From the NCBI GenBank assembly GCA_026770575.1, contig MU657195.1:160637-197154 (forward strand): a stretch of DNA of 36,518 nucleotides. Reading direction: 5' to 3'. A program made the position numbers and the translations under genes. The notes below the pieces were generated by a model, which did no database searches, was not told the DNA's origin, and worked only from the letters and a program-made list of their open reading frames with translations. Positions 20,068-29,200 of this stretch are shown here, piece by piece (the first letter of the stretch is position 1; every line of letters starts with the position of its first letter). Origin of the DNA: Pelagophyceae sp. CCMP2097. Taxonomy: Eukaryota > Sar > Pelagophyceae.

Positions 20068-21096
20068 ATGGACGCGCCGACGGCCGCTTCGAAGCCCTGC
20101 TGCGTCTGCGCCGCGCCGAACGGCAAGCACTGCGCCAAGTGCAAGTCGCGCCACTACTGCTCCAAGGCGTGCCAGCTCGTCGACTGGCAACGAGGGCACA
20201 AGGCGCAGTGCAGGCAGCTGGCTGCCGAATTCCAGGACCGCCTCTTGGATACGCTCATGCCGGAAAAGAAGCCCAAGGAGGCGCCCGCCATTGTCGAGGA
20301 TGTCTTGTTGGCGGACGGTTCCAAGGCGCGCTTATCGGCTGTGCGGGCGGCCAAGGCAGAGGCCGCGATGAGCGACGACGCGCCGTCCTGGCGCGGCACG
20401 TGCGCCATCTGCCTGGACGAGCTTCAACTCGAAGGTGTGAGGAAAACATTCTACGAGTGCTGCTGCAAGAGCATTTGCACGGCATGCCACGACAAGTGCC
20501 GGCAGCACGACGAGCGCTGTCCGCTCTGCCGAGCGCCGGCCCGCACGTCGGACGCCGATTGGCTGCGCCGGGTGCAGAAGCACGTCGACAATGGCAACGC
20601 CGAGGCACAGAACATGCTCGGATCCAAATACTTGCTAGGTGGCATGGGCATCCAGCAGAATTTTAAGCAAGCGGTCCAGTTGTACGAGCTCGCTGCTGCG
20701 CAAGGCCTCGCAGGAGCGCAGTTTGATCTGGGGTCTTGTTACGCTCAAGGGCAAGGCGTCGAGCTCGACTACAAGACCGCCGCGCAGTTGTACCAACGCG
20801 CAGCCGAGCAAGGCTACCCTCCCGCGCAATACAATCTCGGCTCGCTCAAATTCTACGGCCAGGGCGTGGCCCAGTCGGACGACGAGGCCGTGAAGTGGTT
20901 CCGGCTCGCCGCGGCGCAGGGCGACAAAAACGCGCTCTACAACCTCGGCGCGTGTCACGCAAACGGCGCCGGCGTGCCGCAGGACGACCACGAGGCGCTG
21001 CGCTGCTTCAAGCGCGCGGCGGCCAAGGGAAACCCCGACGCGGCGGCCGGCGTCGAACAAATCGTGGCGTGGCTCGTCTCGGGCCGACCGGCGTGA
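20068..21096 (+). CDS. MYND zinc finger / RING-like / Sel1-repeat protein
   Basis: Single exon, 342 residues from the ATG at 20068 (GCCACGATGG context). An upstream in-frame ATG at 19990 would add 26 residues of unlikely sequence. Residues 11-48 form a MYND finger: C-C-V-C, C-A-K-C, Y-C-S-K-A-C, then H-K-A-Q-C. Residues 112-155 form a RING-like Cys/His cluster starting C-A-I-C-L-D-E-L and ending C-P-L-C. From about residue 178 there are at least four Sel1 repeats with the A-x-A-Q/L-Y-N-L-G-x-x-Y/H-x-x-G-x-G-V pattern. MYND fingers bind proline-rich peptides, RING-type fingers often recruit ubiquitin-conjugating enzymes, and Sel1 repeats are protein-binding scaffolds. A soluble adaptor or ubiquitin-ligase-type role is inferred. 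The transposon end at 19959 makes up part of its upstream region. Confidence 0.92.
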   Translation: MDAPTAASKPCCVCAAPNGKHCAKCKSRHYCSKACQLVDWQRGHKAQCRQLAAEFQDRLLDTLMPEKKPKEAPAIVEDVLLADGSKARLSAVRAAKAEAAMSDDAPSWRGTCAICLDELQLEGVRKTFYECCCKSICTACHDKCRQHDERCPLCRAPARTSDADWLRRVQKHVDNGNAEAQNMLGSKYLLGGMGIQQNFKQAVQLYELAAAQGLAGAQFDLGSCYAQGQGVELDYKTAAQLYQRAAEQGYPPAQYNLGSLKFYGQGVAQSDDEAVKWFRLAAAQGDKNALYNLGACHANGAGVPQDDHEALRCFKRAAAKGNPDAAAGVEQIVAWLVSGRPA

Positions 21097-21280
21097 CCGT
21101 TGCGGCGCGTCCTCAACCTTTGCGACCATCATCCTCGGGGAGCACGCAATTTCCCACGGTCTTTTTCCCCCGACGGGGACCGGCCGCCTCCGTTTGCCGT
21201 ACAAGATACCCTTTTTTTATTTAATACGTCGTAAATTCGCCTTTCCGGCGTTTTCGCCGCAGCCCGGCTTTGCGCCCGCG

Positions 21281-24200
21281 TCAGTTCGCGCTCTTTGTCT
21301 TCTTCTTGTGGTTTGGGCGCAAGTCGGGGCGGTCGGAACGCTTGCGCGGTCTACAAAAGTGCGTGGAAGCGTCCGCGTTTGATTTCATATCCCGGGGAGA
21401 TGCGTCTCGGGGGTCCGGACTCTTGCGAGTCGGTTGGGAATCCAAAGGCAGGCCGAGTGCGCCCTTGACCGAACCCACGAGAGCAACTCTATGGGGATAT
21501 CCACTCAATGACAAGGCATCGACGCCCACTCGCATTGTCCGTCCGCCCTCTCTCGACCCTCTATCGACATCGCCTGCCGCTCCTCGCCGGGAAGGAACCG
21601 TATTCGCCCCGCTTATCGGGGTCAAACGTACCTCTTGGCCGGCGCCACCGCCGGCTTGGCGCGCTGCGCCGCCGTCGGCTTGGCGCGCGCCGCAACGGAA
21701 ACGGCCGTCTGGCGCGACCTAGACAAAGGTGTGTCCACGCCCGTTTCCCGCGGAAAGAGGCCTCGGTGGCTCGCCGGACTGGCCTTGCTTGCACCCCCAA
21801 AGTGCTCGGCGACAACCCCCGTGACAGTTTCCCCGCGATACAACAATGTCCTGCACCTCTTCGCTGGCTCCGGCGCACTCGAAGAGTCCTGGCTGCCGGC
21901 GCGGCCCCGCTGCCGCGGCGCGGCTGAAGAATCCTGGCTCGCCGCGCGGCCGCGCTTCCGCGGCGCGGCCTCCGAGTCCTGGCTGCCCGCGCGCAACCGC
22001 TTCCGCGGCGACCTACGTTGCGCGGCGGTGACGAGCGCTCGGGAGTCCGGGTGCCGCACCGCTTGGGCGGCGGTTCGGCTGCGCTTTCAGAGCCCTGACT
22101 ACCCGCGCGCTTCCGAGGCGACCTGCGAGGGCGCGCGCGTTTCGAGGCGGCGGACGGCACACGTCGAGCCGATGCGGCCCTCATCCCTGGGACGGTCCGG
22201 TTTCTTGCGACGGTCCGGGTTGACGGTCCGGTTTCTTGCGACGGTTTTCCAAAAAAGGCACGCGGCCAAACATGCCGCCTACCCGCCGCCGTTTGGACCG
22301 CAACGCTCGCCTCCGAGTCCTGGTTGCTCGCGCGGCCGCGCGGCATAGGCGACCTTGAAGACTGTGACCACGGGACGACTGTCACCAACGGACGACAGTG
22401 ACCAACGACTGGAATCGCCCACGTCCCCCCGACGGCGGCGGCGACGGAGCCCCTCGGGTGTCACACTGCGGCGCCGCGCCGCCGTGACTGAAACGGGCCG
22501 GTCAGAGGGACGGGTCCTCTGACGGTCCGCATTTTCCAACCGAATCAAAGTCTTTTCCAACCAGATGACACGGCGCAAGGACCGCTTGCCCGCAGCACCT
22601 CGGACCGGCGCAACACTCGCCTCCGACTCCTGGCTCTCCGCGCGGCCCCGCGCCCGCGACGACCTACAAGGCGAGGGTGACAGAAAGCGACTCCCTTGGG
22701 GTGACCGAATCGCCACGTTTCAACGACGGCGGCCATCGAGCGCCGCCGGGCGCGTATCGAGCTGATGCGGTGCCGCTCTGCCATCTTACTCATTTCTGGG
22801 ACGATCCGGGACGGGCCGGTCCTCAGGCGGTTTGCCAACACGTCCTCTACAGCTGACAGTTTGCCAAAAAACGCAGCGAGCGACCTTTTGCCCGCCGCCG
22901 CGCGCGCCGCTGGCGGCTTCCGGGGCGACCGCCTGCCTGCCGGCGCCGCCGGCGCGGCGTCGTCGTCGTCCGAGTCAGGCTTGGGCCGCCGGCGGTCGCG
23001 CCGCTTGTCCCGCCGATGGTCGCGCTTGGCCGCAGGCGGCGCAGCGTCCGTCTCCGAGCCGCGGTCCCGCCGCGCGTCGCGCCGCCGATCGCGCTTGGGG
23101 ATCAGCGGGGCCGCAGCGGCGTCCGTCTCCGAGCCGCGGTCCCGCCGCTTGTCCCGCCGCCGGTCGCGCGGCGGCGCCTTGCCGCGCGAACGCGTGGCGG
23201 CCGGCGCGGCGTCGGACTCGTCGGATTCGGCCTCGCGCTCTTTGGGCCGCCGGTCGCGTTTCACCGTCTTTTTGGCGTGCGACCGCTTTTGCGGCGCGGC
23301 GTCCGACTCGTCAGAGTCGGACTCGCGCTCGGCCTCGCGCTCGGCCTCGCGCACGCTCGCCGGCCGCCGGTCGCGCTTGGGTGGCAGTGCAGAGGCCGGA
23401 GCGTCGTCGTCGGGTGTTTCTTCGGCCTCCCGCTCGCGCGCGGGCCGCCGGTCGCGCTTGGGCTTTGGCGCCGGAGACTCGTTGTCGGAGGTGTCGTCGC
23501 GCTCCGCTTCGCGCTCGCGCGCGGGNNNNNNNNNNNNNNNNNNNNNNNNNNNNNNNNNNNNNNNNNNNNNNNNNNNNNNNNNNNNNNNNNNNNNNNNNNN
23601 NNNNNNNNNNNNNNNNNNNNNNNNNNNNNNNNNNNNNNNNNNNNNNNNNNNNNNNNNNNNNNNNNNNNNNNNNNNNNNNNNNNNNNNNNNNNNNNNNNNN
23701 NNNNNNNNNNNNNNNNNNNNNNNNNNNNNNNNNNNNNNNNNNNNNNNNNNNNNNNNNNNNNNNNNNNNNNNNNNNNNNNNNNNNNNNNNNNNNNNNNNNN
23801 NNNNNNNNNNNNNNNNNNNNNNNNNNNNNNNNNNNNNNNNNNNNNNNNNNNNNNNNNNNNNNNNNNNNNNNNNNNNNNNNNNNNNNNNNNNNNNNNNNNN
23901 NNNNNNNNNNNNNNNNNNNNNNNNNNNNNNNNNNNNNNNNNNNNNNNNNNNNNNNNNNNNNNNNNNNNNNNNNNNNNNNNNNNNNNNNNNNNNNNNNNNN
24001 NNNNNNNNNNNNNNNGTGTCGTCGCGCTCCGCTTCGCGCTCGCGCGCGGGCCGCCGGTCGCGCTTGGGCTTTGGCGCCGGAGACTCGTTGTCGGACGTGT
24101 CGTCGGGAGCGTCGTCGGCCTCGCGCTCGCGTGCGGGCCGCCGGTCGCGCTTGGCTGGCCCGGCCTCGACCTCGGCCTCGGCCCTGCGCGCCTTCACCTT

Positions 24201-24935
24201 CTTGCCCGGCTTGGGCTTTGGCGATGCGGCCGCGGCGGTGTCCGAGTCGTCGATCTTGCGCGGGGGGCGTCGCTCGCGTTTTTTTTTGGCGTGGGACCTT
24301 TTGGGAGCAGCCTCCTTGGGCGGCTCCGCAGCCGTCGGCGGCTCCGCGGCCGGCGCGGCGTCCAACTCGGCGGGCGCAAACTCGGGTTCGTCGGCGGTCG
24401 CCTCGGGTTCTTCGGCGGGCGATTCGATTTGCTTTGGGCGGCGCTTTTTCTTGGCGTGCGAACGTTTCGGCGGCGGTTCCAACGTTGCCTTTTCCGTTTC
24501 GGCGTCGCCGGGCCCGGCGGCGCCGCGCTCGAGCTCGAGGGCGCGGAGGCGGTCGCGTTTTTTGTCGTGAGACCGTTTGACGGGCGCTTGGGCCTCGGCG
24601 TCGAATCGGCGGCGGTCGAAACGGCCCTTCTCCGGCAACGCGGGCGCGTTTTCGGCATTCGAGTTGGGGCCGTTGCGGTGCGTCTCGTCTTGGGCAAAGT
24701 CGGAATCGTGGCTGTCGGCGCGTTGCCGCGCGGAGAGCGACTTTTTCAGGCGCGCCGGCGCCGGCGCCGCGACGGCGTCTTCGCTGTCGCCGTCAAACTC
24801 CGAATTAAAGGGGCGCTCGCGGCGGACTTTGGATCGGGATGACCTCTTGACCTCGGGCGCCGCCGACTTGCGCGCCAAAGTCTTCAAAGGTGCAGTCTGG
24901 TCTTCGCCAAAGGCCAAAGTCGCCTCGCGCTGCAT
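21281..24935 (-). CDS. Lys/Arg/acidic-rich nuclear-type repeat protein, multi-exon, spans the gap
   Basis: Proposed exons, minus strand: 24935-22885 (holding the gap), 22663-22583, 22122-22060, 22012-21857, 21718-21632 and 21350-21281. All internal junctions are phase 2, and the total (2508 nt with N counted) is divisible by three, about 835 residues. The first exon has K-R-S-H-A-K-K repeats and a 27-residue tandem unit around K-R-D-R-R-P-A-R-E-R-E-A-E, both mixing basic and acidic runs. Downstream small exons each encode a variant of R-K-R-x-R-A-G-S-Q-D-S-E-A and mostly end in K-R. The tail (K-P-T-A-A-Q-R-A-K-P-A-V-A-P-A-K-R) resembles a histone H1-like basic tail. Nuclear localisation and nucleic-acid binding are inferred from composition only; no folded domain is seen. 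A further duplicated exon at 22283-22353 breaks the phase and is left out. The ATG at 24935 follows a possible acceptor (CCCCTTCAG), so a 5' exon may exist. Confidence 0.7.
23526..24015. other. Assembly gap of 490 N inside an 81-bp tandem repeat
   Basis: The same 81-bp (27-residue) unit is on both sides. Whole units would need 46 + 81k missing bases, so 490 is not an integral number of units and the true length is unknown, though the frame happens to be kept. Confidence 0.95.
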
Positions 24936-25049
24936 GTCCGTCGCGACCACGTCGGCGCGCCTGAAGGGGGGCGGTGGCCGCGCGAAGCAGTCCGGTATCG
25001 CAACCCGCGCCAAGGCGAACCCTGCGACTCCGGCGAACCCTGCGACCAA

Positions 25050-26060
25050 AGGTCCCTATGCAAAGGTCCCTCCGACGAGGCCCCTGTGGCCAACCCGTGC
25101 CCTGTGGCAAGGTCCTTTGCAAAGGCCACCGTGAGACCGCGTCACCGCGGCGAGATGGTCGTGAAGAGGTGCCATCCGACCAACTTCCCGTCGACGAGGG
25201 TCACTTGGACGAGGGTCCCTGTGGCGAGTCGCTCTGACGAGGGTCCCGTTTGACGAGGTTGGCAAGTGTTCTATGCAAAGGTCCTCTGCCCGAACAAGCC
25301 CTCACACTGTTTAAATTTACTGACTATTAAATCAAACGCTCAAACAACCCCCTTCAAAAAGACGTTGCTGTGAAAAGGTCACCTTGTCGCCGATACAAGG
25401 TCCTTGTCGACAGGATTCTTTTGGCCGCGCCCTTGCGACGGTCCTTGTGAGAGTCCCTGCGGCAAGGCCCCTGCCACAAAGACCCGGTGACACAGACCCG
25501 GTGACACAGACCCGGTGGCCGGAAGAAACCCGTGGCGAGGCCCCTTTGGCGAGTTCCCTGAGACAAGAACCCAGCGACTCGATATTTTTGACGACGTCGG
25601 CGGAACGCATTCGCTGCGCACCGGTCCCTGCGACAAGGCTCCCTTTGAAAAGTCCCGACGCAAAGGTCCCTGTGCAAAGGTCAAATCGACAAGGCCTCTT
25701 CGAATTGAACCCTGTCAGAAGAGCCCTCTGACAAGACGAGGCCCCCAGTATCTAGTCCCAAGGCGAAATCCCCGCGAAAAGGTCCGTATGCAAAGGTCCA
25801 TGTGAATACCTGTGAAAAGGTCCCCGCGCAAACGTGACAAGAAAGAACCCTATCCCCGCGACAAGGTCCCCGTGGCAAGGTGCCGGTGACACGGTTCCCC
25901 TGAAAGTGCAAAGGTTTCCTGCAAGGTCCCCCTGCAAGGTCCCTGATACAAGAACCCCGTGACAAAGGCCCCGTCGAACCCGTCGGGCAAGGTCCCTATA
26001 AAGGTCCCTGATACAAGTTTTTTGTGGCAACATCCCTGTGGCAACATCCCTGGGTCCCGA
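25050..26060. repeat. Intergenic minisatellite, CAAGGTCCCTGTGG family
   Basis: About 1 kb of degenerate units such as GACAAGGTCCCTGTGGCAAGG between the start of the nuclear repeat gene (24935) and the stop of the bromodomain gene (26242). Unit length varies. The many long frames on both strands are products of the repeat. The same unit fills an intron of the bromodomain gene at about 30545-31000. Confidence 0.85.
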
Positions 26061-26241
26061 TGCAAAGGTCCCTGTGCCGACAGCCCGGCGGTGAGCAAAG
26101 GGCCTCGTCTCGATCAGAGGTCGAAAACAAGGGATTGCGTCGGTTGAAAAAGGGCCTACTGCCCTCTTCAGTCGAGCCACGGCTCGCATCGGTTGAAATC
26201 GAGGACGCGGCGCCAAACTGGGCCTCGGTCAGCAGCGGCGC

Positions 26242-29200
26242 CTACGCTCGGTTCGGGTCGCGTCCGGGTTTCCTCCGCGTTGGACGGGCCGGCGGCGCGC
26301 CTCGTCGCCGCTTCGGGTTTTCCGCCGTCGATGGGCCGCCGGGACGTACGATGCGCTGGATGATGTAGCAGCCCGCCATTTGTCGCAGCTCGAGCGCGGA
26401 CCGCTGAATCGCAGACCCGCGTCTGTTGTACAGGGTGCAGTTGAACCAGATCCTCCCCAAGTCGTCGAGGAAGTCGACCTAGCGTTTCGGCAGTCAATGA
26501 CCATTCTTGAAAACGGGCGCAATGGCAACTCTCCCGACGGTGGTCCGTGTGTCCTACTTTGCCGACCGACGCGGCATTCGAGCGGCGGACGCGTGCTCAG
26601 AGGCCTCGAGCGTCGCCAGGTCCTGCGGAGAGGCGTCGGATTCGGCGGGGGGGGCTCTTTGCGTACGGCCGGCGCCGGGACTTTTGGGCGCCGAGGACCA
26701 TCGCCCAAGAGGATTTCCACAGTCTGGGGGCAGTAGTCTCCGGGGCCGAGAAGTCTCCCGGGCCGAGAAGGACTGGGTCCGCCCCAATCGGACCGTCGCA
26801 GAGGTGTCCGCAGCGGCCGGGCCGTAGAGAGTTGTAGAGAGGGGCCGGAAGGACTCCATCGAAGACCAAAGTCCGTGAAAGGCGGGCCGTATAGGGATTT
26901 TGTAGAGGGGTCGGACTCGGTCCGTCTCGGACCGTCGACTAGGACCGTCTCCGGGGCTGCGAGAGGCCCCTTGGAAGATCGGGTCCGGAGGAGGATGTGG
27001 TCGAGGACAAAGGTCCGTTGAAGGCGAGGGCAAAGGTCCGTTGAAGGCCGGCCCGTCGCCGGCCCGTCTCCGGGCCGTCTCCGGGGCCGTACTCCGGGGC
27101 CGTCTCAGACCGCCTCCGTGTCCGTCGAACAGACCGAGTTGATAGAGGATGGATTCCGCTCTTTGGCCGGAGTCGTCCAGGCCGGACCGTGGCAGGTGCG
27201 TCTCCGGGCTCTTGGTGAGGCGGCATCGAGCCTTTGACTGGTATTTGCCCTTTGGTGGATCCGTTGCGGCCAGACCGTCGCCGGACCGTCGAGGGCCGTT
27301 TCGGGGCCGTTTCGGGGCCGTTTCGGGGCCGTTTCGGGGCCGTTTTGGGCCCGTTTTGGGCCCGTTTCGGGGCCGCATAGGCTCGGCCGGATTTGGGGGG
27401 CGTCTCCGGGCCGTTGAGACGGCAAATCGAGCCCGCGTCTTTTGGCGAGTACGTCGGGGCCTCGTCTCAATCCGTCGAAGGCCAGACGGATTGTCTCCGG
27501 GTCCGTCTCCCGGCCCGTCTCCCGGCCGGATAGGATACGTTCCGTTAACCAGCCGGACCGTCCAAGGCTCTCGAACATGGCCCAAGGACCCTTGCCGCCT
27601 CGTCTCCGGAGCCGCAAAGGCCCGTCGAGGGCCCACAGAGGCGCGAAGCCCTTTGCACTCGGAAAGGCCATTTGGAAAGGCAGGCTGCGGAATCGGGGCG
27701 CACCATGGGTTTTCCCACAATTGCCGCCTACGAAAGATGCCGTCGCGCCGCTGCAACGACTGCCGCCGCGCGCAATGAGGTCAAAAAGGCGGCGCCCGCG
27801 GCGGCGCCCGAGAAGCCTCTCATTCCCGCCTTGATAGAAAGAACAAAAGAGCGCCCCCTCGACGCAATCTTGCCACCTTGTTTGAAAAACAACAAAAGAG
27901 CAATCTCGCAGACTCACGTAGCCCGGCAGCTCGTTTACGTCGATGGCCTCGTCGAAGACTTTGGCGAAGTCGTGCGTCCGCAGCCACGCCAGAATGCCCC
28001 GCACGGCGTCTGGCTGAGTCGGGAATTGCTCGAGTCGGTGTTTAAAATAGGCCAAGCGATCGCCCCCAAAGTTGACGCGCAAGACGTCGCAGAGAGCGCA
28101 GACCCACTCGCCGCCTTGGGGCGGAGCTTCCGACGGCGCCAGATTCCGCGCGGCCTGCAAAGTCGGACAGTCGGACAGTCGGACGTTTGCCGAGATAGGC
28201 GCTTTTTGCAAAATAGGCGCCTTGGCCGAATCTGTCGCTGCCTCCGCCGTCGCCCGATACGGTTCGGGGTGTCCTGCCGGTTTCAGTCGCCCAAAGGAAT
28301 GTCCGACGAAACGCAACGTCGGAACGTTCAACGTCGGAAACTTTCGTCGAGGTGGATTCGCCAAGACAGTGCACGCCCAAAAGAGGGCCTTTCGAGACGG
28401 GGCCGGCCCCTCTGGGCTGTTTCGAGGGGCCGTCTCCAGGCGATGTCGAAAAGGGCCGGAGTACAAGGACCGCGGAGGCCCCTCTGCCGGTTCGGACCGG
28501 CCACGTCGGAGAGGGGCCGGCCGCGTTCGAGGCACCGTCTTCTTGGGGCCGTTGAGGGCCCGATGCCGCTCGCTCCAAGGCGGCCGCATTCGAGGGGCCG
28601 TTGGGAGAATCCGTCCTCAATGCCCTCGGACCTGTCTCTTTTTGGCCCGGTTCCTCGCAAAACTCTTTGGGGCCCTTTTCCGGATTCGATCCATCGCCTC
28701 GCAAGATGGACCCTCAAGAGCGCCATGGAGAGATACTCGAGAGGCCCGTGCCAGCAGAGCGTCTGCCGCAAACCGGGTCGGCCACCGTAGAGATTCAAAC
28801 GACCTCGCAGAGGGACCTTTGGGAAAGGACCGTTTTGAGGGACCGTCCTCGAGACTGTCCTGAGGACCCGCCTCTTCGGGCCGCCTCGACCGTCTCTTCG
28901 GGGGCCGGTGCAATCCGTCAGACGGGTATCCGCCGTCTGCGTCGGCCACGTTCGAGAGTGAGAGTCTCGGGGGACTTAGAGGGATTTGTTGAGAAAGTGA
29001 ACCGTCGAGAGCAAGCGATGGCCCGTCGAGAAGCGCCGTCGACTCGCTTCTCAAGGCCGTCTCCAGGGTCGTTTTCGAGGGGCCGTTTTGAGTGGGCGTT
29101 TCAAAGGGCCGTTTCAAAGGGCCTCGAAAGGGGCCCGTTGGGCATGACCGTGATGCATCCACGGGGCCGTCTTCGAGAGGGCCGTATCTTCGAGGCCGTC

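Noticed and set aside
22283..22353. Additional exon of the nuclear repeat gene
   Set aside because: It has an acceptor and the repeat text, but its only donor gives phase 1 and would break the downstream frame.
22765..24842. About 600-codon plus-strand frames across the gap
   Set aside because: They are antisense translations of the repeat protein on the minus strand, and the N run adds artificial length.
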